Assembly: GCF_016808335.1 (NCBI RefSeq) | Contig: NC_053144.1 | Location: 68,991,400 to 69,055,399, forward strand | DNA: 64,000 nucleotides | Direction of reading: 5' to 3' | Origin: Panicum virgatum | Lineage: Eukaryota; Streptophyta; Magnoliopsida; Poales; Poaceae | Part shown: piece after piece, positions 1 to 10,292 of the stretch | How the letters are laid out: each line of letters begins with the position of its first letter | Numbering within the stretch: the stretch's first letter is position 1 | Notes under the pieces: generated by a model | What the model saw: only the letters and a program-made list of their open reading frames with translations | Told to the model about the DNA's origin: nothing | The model's database searches: none | Program-made: the position numbers and the translations under genes

Positions 1-64
1 GAAATCTTATCAGGAAGCTCCAGCAAAGAAGGTCCCTGAAGATTCATTGAAGAATTCAACGCTC

Positions 65-87
65 GGGGGGGGGGGGGGGGGGGGGGG
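65..87. repeat. Poly-G run, 23 nt
   Basis: An uninterrupted run of 23 G residues follows gctc at 61-64. The exact length is easily mis-sequenced. It lies in retrotransposon interior sequence just before the accggt-rich stretch. Confidence 0.95.
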
Positions 88-222
88 CAAGAACAGAAGA
101 AGGGCGCCAGATCTGCTCAGACCGGTCTGACCGGTCTCCAGACCGGTCTGACCGGTCGATCTAGAATTTCTGGAAAGAATTCCAGAAACAAGAAAGAAAA
201 AGAAAGGCCGAGTTTTAAATAA

Positions 223-720
223 CTCTTGGCCAAATATGAGAAGAAAGGAGTCATCCAGAGGCAGAGGGAACGGCCGGACAAAGTCAAGGATACAAATCCG
301 TCATCGTCTCAAGAGCAATCGAGTTTGAGCCAAGGTAATTCATTTAATGGACCGATTGCTCCATGGTATTGCTGGTATCCTTGTTATATGCCTTTGGATT
401 ACAGTAGGATGCACATGCAGTCATATTATATTCATTATCCTCCTATATATCCGAGCTTTGCTTCACAAAGACCGATTAGCGATAATCTGGTTAAAAAGAA
501 CATTGATTGCAGCAAGGAGTGTGAGAAGAACATAAAACAAGATTCAAAATATCTACAGCCGAAGTGGTGTCCTTCAGGTTTGTCTCACACCCAAAAGAGG
601 AGGCTGCAAAGGATGCGCAAGAAAGAGTCCATGGAACAGCAAGCGGAGGTTATACCAACAAGGTCGGCGACCATGAAGCAGGTATGGAAGCCCAAGCAAG
701 TTGTTTCATCATCAACTTGA
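223..720 (+). pseudogene. Retrotransposon gag-like polyprotein fragment
   Basis: The frame is open from the stop at 220-222 to the TGA at 718-720, about 165 codons, without an ATG near its start. The carboxy part carries a WCPxGL-x-TQKRRLQR motif, a basic segment I know from predicted gag/pol proteins of grass LTR retrotransposons, followed by a lysine-rich tail (MKQVWKPKQ). The middle is rich in Tyr, Pro and Met. No zinc knuckle, protease or polymerase motif is present. It ends about 100 bases before the purine tract and LTR, which fits a shortened coding region of a non-autonomous element. The family assignment rests on motif memory only. Confidence 0.5.
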
Positions 721-825
721 GGAAGAAGCAAGATACGGTCGATAAATCATTATCGCCCTTAGACAATTTTGGTTCAGAAGAGTGTTCTTTGGCACGCAAG
801 CTTTGCCAAAGAATAGGGGGGCATA

Positions 826-1414
826 TGTTGACAACCAAAATTGGCATTCGACAATACCGACCGGTCTGACCGGTACGCTCTAGCGGTCTGACCGGTCAGA
901 CGCTGTAGTCCGTTCGGCAGCAGCCGACCGGTCTGACCGGTAGGGTCGACCGGTCTGACCGGTCCAAGTGGAATCCGAGTACAACTAGGGATTTTAATAA
1001 ATTTAGATCTTATAATAGGATTTCTTGCGGGATAAGTCCACCCCACCCTATAAATATAAAGGGTCACGGCCGATTAGGTATCCCATCGATCAAATCAATA
1101 CAACTTTTATCTTTTTACTTTTCTCTTGCCCTAGCTTTTTCCAATCTACTATTTGCTGTTCCTCCGTCGTCTCTACGTCGATTGAGGGCGTTCTAGGTGG
1201 CCTGCCGACCCTAGAACAACCCTACGTGCGCCTGCCCCGACGGGTCTTCCCGGGCTAACGTTCGTAGGCTTCGTCACCGTTCTGCCGGCGGCGACCGGTC
1301 TGACCGCTCCAAGGGACCGGTCTGACCGGTCTACGCAGGAGGTGCTGCAGCGAGCTGCCTCTTTGCGCCACACGTTCGAGTGCGTTCGTGTGTTGATCCT
1401 GAGAGGTGTCAACA
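826..1414 (+). mobile_element. 3' LTR (589 bp) with accggtctgaccggt repeats
   Basis: The LTR begins TGTTGACA right after a purine tract and ends TGTCAACA, an 8-bp perfect terminal inverted repeat with TG...CA ends. It contains a TATA box (cctataaatata, about 1048) and several copies of ACCGGTCTGACCGGT or close variants near 860, 885, 925, 948, 1295 and 1317. The partner LTR is outside the window. The sequence after 1414 does not resemble an initiator-Met tRNA primer site, supporting a 3' LTR. Confidence 0.75.
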
Positions 1415-1972
1415 AATTGGTTCAAATTTTCGGGTTCAGAAGGTTCAGAGGGAGGATCGGCAGTTCAGAGTTCAGACATGGGCGCTATCTAGGGGACAGA
1501 AAGGTCTTGTTGCAAAATTCTAGTTCTCCAGGTTGTTAAGATTGTACGCCACAGCTGTCCAAAATCAAATCATTTTTTTTTCTCAAAATTGTTCTTATAC
1601 GTACTAAAATGGAAGGCAGGAAGCCCCTCCACATCTAGCCCATTTCGGAGAAAAGAGGATACTGTTACTAAAATCTTGAATTAACAAGACCAAACTCAGC
1701 AGCATTTATCATCATTGTTTGGAATGCTACGAATCCAGCAACCTTGTGAGGTCACAGCAGGCTGGCACACCAACGACGCCATATATCGTAATTAATGTAC
1801 TTCATCAAAAAGCTTATTACAATCACTCCAGCAACCTGCAAGATTTGAACAGCGAAAAGAAGAGTAGCTGCAACCATTATGGATCTCAATCCCCAGTAGT
1901 TGCATCACCTGGCCCAACCTCAACTCATGCATGGTGGACCCCTACTGATTACTGAATCAGTGAGGACGATGT
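1415..1972. other. Intergenic DNA, no gene seen
   Basis: Flank of the LTR. It starts with several ggttcaga-like repeats (1419-1475) and continues as moderately AT-rich DNA without a convincing ORF, RNA gene or element terminus. Confidence 0.5.
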
Positions 1973-2309
1973 TTAGAGCAGCCGCAACGGGGTCTATAAG
2001 CACTCTACGGAACTTCCACGTAGGAAAGAGAATTGATGAGAGAGAATCAAGTGTCGCCAGCCGTGGCGAGAGCCGCCAACTCGCGGCCCGAAGCTGAGAG
2101 GGCCCCACATAGATTTTAAGGAGGCAAAGTTTCGGAGCGCAGAGAGATGAGTGGTTGGAGGTTAATAAATAATAACTGACTTGTGGTGTGTATGAGCTCT
2201 TTGAAAAAATGTTATAGGCAAACCTTTGAATGACTCGTCCATGGCGTTTTCTACAACTGATGTGGCTAAAATTACAGAGAGTATGTTCTCTACAGCTTTG
2301 CGGGAGCCC
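1973..2309. mobile_element. MITE-like unit, copy 1
   Basis: A 337-bp unit starts ttagagcagccgcaacggg and ends gcgggagccc. TTAG precedes it, separates it from copy 2 and follows copy 2, like a short target duplication shared by two adjacent insertions. The two ends share only weak inverted similarity (around GCnnCCGCAA). It has no coding capacity and is probably a Tourist-like or unclassified MITE. Confidence 0.55.
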
Positions 2310-2700
2310 TTAGAGCAGCCGCAACGGGTCTACAAGCACTCTACAGAACTTCCACGTAGGAAAGAGAATTGATGAGAGAGAATCGAGTGTCGCCAGCCAT
2401 GGCGAGAGTCGCCAGCTCGCGGCCCAAAGCTGAGAGGGCCCCACAGCCATGGCGAGAGTCGCCAGCTCGCGGCCCAAAGCTGAGAGGCCCCTACAGAGAT
2501 GTCAAGGAGGCAGAGTTTCGGAGCGCAGAGAGATGAGTGGTTGGAAGTTAATAAAAAATAACTGACTTGTGGGATCTACGAGCTTTTTGGAAAACGTGTT
2601 ATAGGCAAACCTTTGAATAATTCGCCGACGGCGCTTTCTACAGCTGATGTGGCTAAAATTACAGAGAGTATGCTCTCTACACCTTTGCAGGAGCCCTTAG
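2310..2700. mobile_element. MITE-like unit, copy 2 with internal duplication
   Basis: It repeats the 1973-2309 unit directly next to it, again bounded by TTAG. By eye it is highly similar but about 50 bp longer, and the extra length is the internal tandem duplication at 2394-2493. Confidence 0.55.
2394..2493. repeat. 50-bp tandem duplication inside MITE copy 2
   Basis: The segment beginning cagccatggcgagagtcgcc occurs at 2394-2443 and again at 2444-2493. MITE copy 1 has the segment once, so the duplication arose after, or independently of, the larger tandem duplication. Confidence 0.9.
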
Positions 2701-3021
2701 AGTACCTCCTTCATGGCGCGGGTAGAAAGACAGGGCGCACCGCACATGGCGGTTGGGGCTAGGGAGGCGACGGTGCGATCATCGCGTGGGTTGGCTCGAG
2801 CGGGACCTTTCCCGAGCGCATGATCGAATCGACCTCGTCAATCCGTCTGAGTACATCAAATTTAGCATAGATAATTTAAAGTCCGGACTCCAAAAGAGCC
2901 GTCTCTAATAATTTTATATTAAAAAATTTTAAGAGTAAAGTTACGTTGTGAAGTGGCAATTAAAGCTATGGCCCATTACCACCCTACGAAGAAGGGTCTG
3001 CGAGCCTCCATCCCCGCAAAC
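2701..3021. other. Intergenic DNA, no gene seen
   Basis: Mixed composition: a GC-rich stretch to about 2830, then AT-rich sequence. No ORF, RNA or terminus was recognised. Confidence 0.4.
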
Positions 3022-3254
3022 TAAGGGCATGTTTGGTTGTTACCCACCCTTTACCACAATTAAGATTAGGCAAGTGTGGCAAAGAATTTGGTTGGCACAC
3101 TTTTCCTTACCTAAAAGAATATTCCCACACTTTTAGTTTCCATTGCATTTGGAGCCCAATTTTTTCCCCTAAACTTAGTTACCAACTAAATACCTACCAA
3201 CTTTATCAAACTTTAGGTACGGCAAAATATAACTAGCAACCAAACACCCCTTTA
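3022..3254. mobile_element. MITE with TGTTTGGTTG inverted ends
   Basis: The left end aagggcatgtttggttg mirrors the right end caaccaaacacccctt. The flanking triplets (CTA left, TTA right) could be a decayed 3-bp target duplication of PIF/Harbinger type. The interior is AT-rich and non-coding. The terminal motif is common in grass Tourist-like and hAT-like MITEs, so the superfamily is uncertain. Confidence 0.65.
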
Positions 3255-3463
3255 GATCCGGGAGATCGAAAACCTGGGGGCGTCTATTCATCGCCTTCTG
3301 CGATTGGAAGGCGTCCAATCGCAGAAGCGAGGGCCGCCCCCGGCTCCGGCCGCCGCCCTCCACCACCGCCGGCACCGCCCACCTGAGGTCCGGTCCCGGC
3401 CGGCCGGCGGCGCTCCCGCGCCGCCGCGCCCTTTGCCGGCCGAACCACCTCCGCCGCCGGGGT
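3255..3463. other. GC-rich left flank of organelle insertion
   Basis: Sequence rich in CCG and CCGCC that stops abruptly at about 3463, where AT-rich organelle-like DNA starts. Similar GC-rich DNA resumes after 6285, suggesting one nuclear locus split by the insertion. No gene was identified. Confidence 0.4.
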
Positions 3464-3561
3464 GAAAAGCTTTGACTAATTAAACATTGAAAGAGTAAGG
3501 CAATGTGGTAAGTGAGTGCCTTTGACTTCTTCTTGGCAGGATAGTTCTTGGATAGGAAGCC

Positions 3562-3855
3562 TAGGTCTAAAGCTTCGAATGAGACTGAATATCCGAAATG
3601 CAGGAATGATCTGACTAGAAAGTCATTCAAAACTTGATCGAAGAACCAGCGTTTATTGAAGAAGCTATAGAGTCGATTACAAAAAGTACTAGTTTGAAAG
3701 GCTCGTTGGAATTGATCCGCTACGAGATTGACATTATACGCTAGAGAAGCACCTGAAGTACTAAACAGAATAGGTATTAGTTTTGTAATGGTTGGAGCAG
3801 CAAACTCGGATTCGGTAAGAATCTCATTTTTTTGGTAGTACGAAGGGGGCCAATT
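3562..3855 (-). pseudogene. nad5: nad5 fragment (NADH dehydrogenase subunit 5, mitochondrial)
   Basis: Translated on the minus strand, this piece matches the part of plant mitochondrial Nad5 (complex I, membrane arm) containing [13 protein letters not shown], then [20 protein letters not shown] and a Phe-rich [15 protein letters not shown] stretch, ending near SFEALD at about 3565. The amino-end piece FVLPK lies in another frame: one extra A in the run near 3831 breaks the frame. Similarity stops at 3562, at an exon-intron boundary or a breakpoint. The fragment lacks most of the protein, so it is a nuclear mitochondrial pseudogene. Identification is from remembered family sequence and is confident because a long conserved stretch matches. 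Confidence 0.85.
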
Positions 3856-4439
3856 TCTTAGGTAAATCAATTGGGAGATGCTTCGCCAGAGTGTCCCATA
3901 TCAGTTTTTCATCTTCCATATGAAAACTGTCAATTCGCATAAGATCTTCTTCAGTTTTACTCAAAAGGTCTTAGGTGAAATAGCCAAACATCTGAGTGAG
4001 TCAGTCTACCAATGCCATGTGACTCATGACAGTAGTCCACCAGATCCCTAGTTGCAGTTTTTGTCCTTTTGGATGGATTTCTACAATGATTGCAGTATTG
4101 AAGAGATCACTATCGAATGTTTCTCTTCTTTTATAGAAACCACTTTGACTCTATGCTGTTTGGGAACTCTGCAAGGGTCTTACCACCTTCTTGATTGACT
4201 ATATTTGAGTCTTTGGGGTACTTTGGGATTATATTCCGCGCCGAAGATTTGTGCTTGTGGGCTAGGGGACAAATTTCTTGTGAGCAAATAGAATTGCCCA
4301 AATCATGATCTTCACCAACTTGGATTTGGTTCTCTCGCGAAAATCGCGAGTTGTTTCTTCTATCTAAAATAAAAGAATGTACCCTTCTATCCAAATCCAA
4401 TTTGGATGGATACAATAAATCCAAATTCCAGATTCCAAG

Positions 4440-5000
4440 TTAAGGATTAGTAGTTCTTTTTCGAAATCCATTTCGAAAAAGAATGGATTCGGTCTTGTGG
4501 AAGTTCACCACTTGCTTTGGTTTAGAATTTAGGAAGAGAAGGAACGGATTTCTTTGATGGGAATCATGGTAATGAATTTCTAGGTCTGGCCAGCCAAAGA
4601 GGAATTCTTCCAGTAGTATCGGCCATTTCCCCTACTTTCCTCCACATTTTCTCAAGTGGTCATGCTAGAGACAAAAACAGTCATGGATAGTTATAAGGAT
4701 GGTATCCTTCCAAATGGGATCATAAAAAATAAGAAATTGAAAGATTTCGTTGAAATTGTTTGTTTGGAAATTTCCTTTTTCTTGTGTCGATTCTTCTTTT
4801 CTTGTATCGGAATAAGAATCATTTTGCCCATTGGTTCAAAGAAGTATTCAAATTTCCTTGGGAACTTTCTTGGAAAGTTGGATTTTCGCCCCCGAAGCAC
4901 TCTTTTTTTTTTTAGTCGGGTGCAAAGGAAGCATAAGATAGGAAGGGGTACAGTACTAGACTAACAACTACTTAATTTAATAGAAGTACTTAAGTAATAG
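4440..5000. other. AT-rich organelle-like DNA, unassigned
   Basis: A small open frame at 4656-4964 (+) is Phe/Lys-rich and could be organellar intergenic or coding sequence, but I do not recognise it. The stretch 4131-4424 likewise contains an unrecognised minus-strand frame. Confidence 0.35.
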
Positions 5001-5020
5001 AAGTAGTTAAGTAGTCAATT

Positions 5021-5205
5021 GATTACTATTCATTTGATAACCTTATTAGTTCGTGAACTTAGGGGATTACGTGATTCGTCAGAAAAAGGAATGATAACGA
5101 CTTTTTTCTCTATAACAGGATTCTTAGTTTCTCGTTGGGTTTCTTCGGGACATTTTCCATTAAGTAATTTATATGAGTCATTGATCTTCCTTTCACGGGC
5201 TCTGT
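5021..5205 (+). pseudogene. ccsA: ccsA (ycf5) 5' fragment, plastid cytochrome c synthesis protein
   Basis: The translation contains [20 protein letters not shown], then [19 protein letters not shown] and ESLIFLS, which is the amino-terminal membrane region of plastid CcsA, a thylakoid protein for haem attachment to c-type cytochromes. The true amino terminus is missing and the match fades after about 5205, leaving roughly 60 of about 320 residues. Plastid ccsA would not normally lie beside nad5, so this is a transferred fragment. Confidence 0.85.
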
Positions 5206-6285
5206 ATATTCTTCGATCTATTATGACATAAGGATTAGGTGCCTAACAGACATTGGTTCTTCTAGAAAATTATTTCCCGACGTAAAGAAAAATATTCTTT
5301 AAATATCCAGAATGATCCATTTCGGTATGGATTAAAAAAAATAGTACTTTTCTTATGGGCAAGTGGTCCTAGAATCTCTCTTTCCTTCTCTTAAGTATAG
5401 CTTTACGAAACTAGAATATGAGTAAATATAGAAATAGAATAATAAGAATAACGGCAGCAAGTGATTGAGTTCAGTAGTTCCTCATTCTAGTATTCTAACA
5501 ATCATCACAAGCTAAATGGATAGCCTTGCTTTGAAGTAAAAAGATAGATTGAACTTATGGCGCTTGCTTACAAGACAGCTACTTAAAAAGGCTACCTCTT
5601 CAAACGGATTTCTGTATGGTTGTGGCAAGAGCTATTCATTTGTAGCTACTTTTCTTATACTCTGAAATCAGATGAATATGCTGTTCCTCGGTTACGCCTG
5701 GAAATCCGCTTTACTTTCCACGAAAAGATCCACTTCAAAAGTTTATGGAGTAGAAGAACCCGCATAAACTACCAAGTTATAGGTTTGGAAGTTAGAACTA
5801 GGAAAGGTTGGAAAAGAAGAAAGGAAGCCAAGTCATCATAGCTCATCTTTTCACTTCACAAGGCGCTCCATAAACTTCTACGCAAGCTTATTGGCCAACC
5901 GTTACTTTATTCTTGCAAGAAAGAATAACCTAAACATGTCCAGGCGGTAATGATAGTATCTTGTACCTGAACCGGTGGCTCACTTTTTCTAAGTAGCGGG
6001 GAAGAGGACTGAAACATGCCACCGGGACTAAAGCTGTCCCCCTTAGTAGCTTGCCCGAATCCTTTAGTATGTAACATTGTCTTTTCCAAGTAAAAACCCC
6101 TAGTATATGAAAGAATGAAAAGGTTCTTTGATCCATATATTATTTGATTCATATACTATATATATAAATATAAATCTTCTATACATATGAAATAATATCT
6201 ACCTAAAATCAGATGAGTTGATTTGTATTTTTTTATTCCATCTATGTTCTATATATTTAATAAGAAGTTCTTACTCTTTCTTTTG

Positions 6286-6880
6286 AAAAACAAAGGGCCA
6301 TGAATCAGGTTCGACAACGCCGCCACCCCCGGCCCCCTCCTCTAGGTTCGGCGACCATGGAGGCCGTCCCACCCCAGCAACCCGGAACCTAAAGCTCAGC
6401 CGCCTCCCGCCACCACCCCGGCCGTCGGCGACCTCGTCGGCGGCCGTCCCGCCCACCTCTCACCCCTCGCCGGCCACCCCCTGCCCCTCCGCCCTCCCCT
6501 AGCTTGCCGGCGGGCGCTCTCCGCTCCTCTGGCGGGAGGTAGAAGATGAACAGTGCGCGTGTACGATAGCTTCGCTCGCAGTAGCGCGCGATAAATAGAC
6601 ACGGCAGAAAACCTCCCATCCAGGCGTTGGGCGGCCTGCCGCTCCTCGAAGGCGAGTCGCTCACGAAGCCGTACGAAACCGGCGAACGAGGAGGAGCGAG
6701 GCCGGGGGAGCCGCGCGCGCGAGTCGAGAGCTGAGGCAGCGAAGCGCGGGGGAGGCCGAGGCGCCGCATGGCCGGTCGTGCTCGCGGAGTCAGCGAACAA
6801 GGGGGTCGGCGCGCAAGCGAGGGTACCGGCGTGACAGTAGCGCCAGCGATTGTTGGCGGCACTTCCGAACGGACCCTAGA
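6286..6880. other. GC-rich right flank of organelle insertion
   Basis: Very GC-rich DNA with overlapping open frames on the minus strand (6389-6862, 6396-6800) whose translations are Arg/Pro/Ala-rich and low complexity. I see no recognisable domain and treat them as chance frames. It could be the 5' region of a host gene split by the insertion. Confidence 0.4.
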
Positions 6881-7576
6881 GAGGTTGCATTTGCATAGGG
6901 TGCGTTTGCTTTTCTGCCTGAGCTGCCTATTATAGTAAGTAAATAATGATATTAGCTAATGGTTTGTATATTTTAGTCATATTAGTAATATTTAAAGTAC
7001 ATTAAGACTTAATATGATAAAGTTAAGTAATGCAAAATATTAAAAAAAACGGCCCGATTCATGTCCTCCAAAAGATTGCAAGTACCGCATATAACGTTGC
7101 AGAACATAATCAGATCGACAACACTTAAAAAATAGTATGATAGATAGCATATAACGAATTCAACAAATTTCATGACTAGATAGTAGATAGAGAATTCAGG
7201 AAAATTCATTCACAAAGACACGACAGACCATTAATAGTCAATATTCAAAATAGTAGCCAGCTTTTGAGAGACTAAGAGAAGGCTATAGCGGGATATAGCT
7301 CCCGCTAATCTTATTTAGCGGTTTTGCAAATTGAGTAATTAAGTTCAGAATTTATATGTTCAAAATATCAAATCAGACAAATATGGGTCACAAAATTCAT
7401 TACAACATGCACTGAAGTACGTCTAGAGCTTCATTCCCTCATTAGATCACCGATGAAATACTAAGTTTTGTAAATGATGGAGTTCGATACTATTAAAAAT
7501 AGCAATGCAACTTGTGAGAAAACTTCTAGAAGATTAGAGTATACATGAACTATGATTGGCATGCTTCATGGTAAAA
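6881..7576. other. AT-rich intergenic DNA
   Basis: No gene seen. A short internal motif (tatagcgggatatagctcccgctaa, near 7283) has a partly self-complementary core, as in eroded MITEs. Confidence 0.4.
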
Positions 7577-7954
7577 TGTGTAATACTCTAGAAACTAGAT
7601 ATTTGTATAGTTAGATAAGTATGAGAAAAATTTTAGAGTTAGATATTTTGTAGGAAGTATGTAGAAGATGGACACATGGCAAGACCACATGAGCCATGGA
7701 GTCCTATAAATAGGGGTGCTCCCCTTCCTTCTTACCATACTATGACATAAGAGGTCTCAGGTAGAAGATGAAAAGGTTGCCATGTAGAGTAGTAGTGTTA
7801 TAATAGGGTAGTCACATAAAAAGTGTAACGGTCTTGTGATATACTAAGTTACGGTGAATAAACATTTGAGTCCCCAAATAGAGTTGGTTTGTTATACTGG
7901 TGTCTAGGTGAAGGTCTTCTTGATATAGTGTGAGCATATAGTCCGTGGAAAAAG
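7577..7954 (+). mobile_element. LTR-like fragment, possibly solo or 5' LTR of a Copia-type element
   Basis: The stretch begins TGTAATACTC, has a good TATA box (cctataaatagggg, near 7706) and is followed by TGGTATCA at 7955-7962, the core of an initiator-Met tRNA primer binding site. No coding region follows, so only the LTR and primer site survive. The exact 3' end of the LTR is unclear. Confidence 0.5.
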
Positions 7955-8385
7955 TGGTATCACACTATTTTGGTACCACTTCTCGAAAGTCAGTGTCAAA
8001 TTAGATGCACCGATTTCCAAGTAAATACTAAACTAACAAGCGGGCTATTAACTGGATTTAATATTTTAGAGTTAAAAGATGGATATCTAGTCTTCTCATC
8101 TCCCAAATGGATATCCTGTCCTCACCCTTATGGGTGGCATCATGTCTATCCCTAAAGGCCTTAGTGAAATTTTTCAAAATGGAGCATCTTTTGCAATTAA
8201 ACTGCTTCGTCACGTCTTCAGTCATCCTTTGGGAAAGTAAAAATACACAAAAAATATAAATAAGCAGTCACACCCATTGTTCACATGCAAGTACATGAAA
8301 ATTAACGGCGTCTTGGTGTCCGAACAGCTATGGTTCTCGTCACGGCGGACCCGTGGCGAGCACATAGAACAACAACAACAGGGGA
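7955..8385. other. Non-coding flank of LTR-like fragment
   Basis: Starts with the tggtatca motif, then AT-rich DNA with no recognisable reading frame. It may be the decayed leader of the element to its left. Confidence 0.35.
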
Positions 8386-8945
8386 TCGAGGATTGCACCA
8401 GTCCGCGGCAGTCTTGCCGTGGCTGGCTCAGGGAAGCAGTCTGCCCCGAGCTCATCCCGCCGAGGCAATGAATGGCCAGCACAGAAATGGTGGGCGGCCG
8501 TGGCAAGCAACTTGGCCGCGCATTCATGTTCCACATATACAAAGCTGCCTAATGGCGGCAAGACAGTATGAGGCGCGCGGCGCGTCGAGGATTGCCCTCG
8601 TTTGCGGTGGTCTATCCATGGCTGGTCCGGCAAAGCGGTTTGCCCAGATCACGTCCCCACCGAGACCACGGACGGTCAGAACGGCGACGATGGGCAGCCG
8701 TAGCAAGCGGCTTGGCCGCGCCTTTGCATTCCACACGAACAAAGCGGTCAAAAGCAACAAGAGACGGTAAGCGCCACGCATGAGATCGAGGATTGCCCTC
8801 ATTCGCGGCGGTCTTGCCATGGCCAGCTCGGGAAAGCGGTCCGCCCCGAGCTCATCCCTGTCAAGGCCACGAACGGCCAAGACGACGAAGGTGGGCGGCC
8901 GTATCAAGCAGTTTGGCTGCCTGTTCGCGTTCCACACAAATTAAT
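8386..8945. repeat. Three-unit degenerate tandem repeat, about 200 bp period
   Basis: The motif tcgaggattgc recurs at 8386, 8585 and 8786, giving periods of 199 and 201 bp. Each unit continues with a gcggtctatccatggctggt-like segment, a cacgaacggcca-like segment and gcggcttggccgcgc followed by ttccacac. The third unit is incomplete. On the minus strand the unit can be read through in one frame (8524-8937, about 67 residues per repeat). Origin unknown. Confidence 0.85.
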
Positions 8946-8966
8946 CGTGTCCATAGCATAGCGTTC

Positions 8967-9026
8967 CTGACCGGGTCACACGCTAATAGGGAGTAGCTGA
9001 CCGGGTCACACGCTAATAGGGAGTAG
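8967..9026. repeat. Perfect 30-bp tandem duplication
   Basis: The unit ctgaccgggtcacacgctaa plus ten more bases occurs at 8967-8996 and 8997-9026 without a difference. Confidence 0.95.
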
Positions 9027-9266
9027 CTGCACTGCAGCTTGCCACTCATCTACCGACGCGAAGGCACGAGCATAGGCGGGTTCATAGGAGGCGGGGCAGC
9101 GATAACTCACCTATGTTGCGAGTCAGACGGCGGAGCGACATAGGATCAGCGAGGTCGAAGATGACGGCTAGTGTCCTCCTCTCCACCGCTCCATCCTCTA
9201 CTGTTGATAGTGTGCTTGTGACGGCGATAGAAGGATAAATGTCCAGCCATCATCATGGGTTTTATA

Positions 9267-9334
9267 GCCAAGAGTCTAGGGCATGCGGCCTCGAATGCCT
9301 GCCAAGAGTCTAGGGCATGCGGCCTCGGATGCCT
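9267..9334. repeat. 34-bp tandem duplication
   Basis: The unit beginning gccaagagtctagggcatgc occurs at 9267-9300 and 9301-9334, differing at one base. Confidence 0.95.
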
Positions 9335-10283
9335 ACACGAACGGCGACGATCATAGGTGGATGCGCTGGATGGCATGAGACGTGAGTGCGCTGTGGCGCG
9401 GGGTGAAAAAGGAGGGGAATGGATGTCTTCTCACACGACAAAGGAGGCGGAGCGAAGCACCTTAGCTTGGTGAAGGTGAAAGAAGGAGGCATGGATGATA
9501 TGAGGGTGGCAGCCGCGCCTGGACAACCGTGTCTAGACAAACAGCTGTTGTTGTGGGTTCTATTGGGCACTCTGCCTTTGTTGGGCTAAGCCTCACGGGC
9601 CTTTGTAGTGATCCGGACATAATTGGTTTCTTTTAAATTGGAGGATTCGTGAGCAATTGCTCGATGGGGTGCCCGATCAAGAGATCGAAGTTTCGGAAGT
9701 CGAACATATGAAAAATTAAGAATTATTTCGACGTCTTCGTGTCTAACAGACATGTTCTGTAAAATCACATATGCTTACAGAACTTCTCCAGAAAATTAAA
9801 AATGATATAGAGAAAGTTAAAAATGATATAGAGAACTTCTCCATCGATAACGGGGGTAAAGGTAGAAGAAAAAAAAAGAAAAAAAATATGAGGACAACTA
9901 GATAAGAAGAAAGATAACATAACTGTTCCCCAATAATGACGCCAGAAAATTTGTCAGGTATTTTAACGCCACGAATAAATCCACAAGTGCATAGATACTG
10001 TTGTACCTTTCACCTCAGAGTATTTCACCTCAGAGTATTTCTAGAGTTATCGAATACACAGGGAATGTGTGTGCACTCTCTTCTATTCTAGTGGACACAC
10101 CAAAATAGGTAGAAGAGTAGAGATGATTTTCTAAGATAGCACTATAGTTGAGTTAAAGAATTGGCTACATGCACCATTTGTTTTGATGAGATTTAAGAAT
10201 TAACGATCGTTTTTTTCACTAGATAAATAATAATGGGATAGGTAAAATTGATAAATATTTTTTTTGCCTTGAAGTAGTCGTTA
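9335..10283. other. Intergenic DNA with decayed repeat sequence
   Basis: No gene seen. Around 9790-9830 aaaatgatatagagaa is duplicated; at 10008-10037 tttcacctcagagta is duplicated. The surrounding text (gacgccagaaaatttg..., confirmed only by eye) resembles interior sequence of grass LTR retrotransposons. Confidence 0.4.
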
Positions 10284-10292
10284 TTGTTTCGC

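Larger units (their letters stand above)
1..825 (+). mobile_element. Internal 3' part of an LTR retrotransposon (left end outside window)
   Basis: This stretch runs into a purine tract (aataggggggcata, about 811-825) placed directly before an LTR that starts TGTTGACA at 826, so it is the 3' interior of an element that begins left of the window. It holds a 23-G run at 65-87, two ACCGGTCTGACCGGT motifs near 120-157 that recur in the LTR, and an open frame at 223-720. No reverse transcriptase or integrase motif is visible, so the element may be non-autonomous, or its pol may lie outside the window. Confidence 0.7.
3464..6285. other. Nuclear insertion of organellar DNA (mitochondrial, with a plastid piece)
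   Basis: A 2.8-kb AT-rich block between GC-rich flanks. Its minus strand carries a nad5 fragment (3562-3855) and its plus strand a ccsA fragment (5021-5205). Plant mitochondrial genomes often carry plastid pieces, so one transfer of mitochondrial DNA that already held the ccsA piece is the simplest reading; separate transfers are also possible. The remainder (3870-5000 and 5210-6285) resembles mitochondrial intergenic DNA in composition, but I could not name its genes. Confidence 0.65.

Noticed and set aside
5620..5841. 73-codon frame in the organelle block
   Set aside because: Not recognised as any mitochondrial or plastid gene.
6389..6862. Minus-strand frames in the GC-rich right flank of the organelle block
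   Set aside because: Low-complexity Arg/Pro/Gly translations with no recognisable family.
8386..8945. Interspaced repeats as a possible CRISPR array
   Set aside because: Only three contiguous 200-bp degenerate units without spacers, and the window is plant nuclear DNA.
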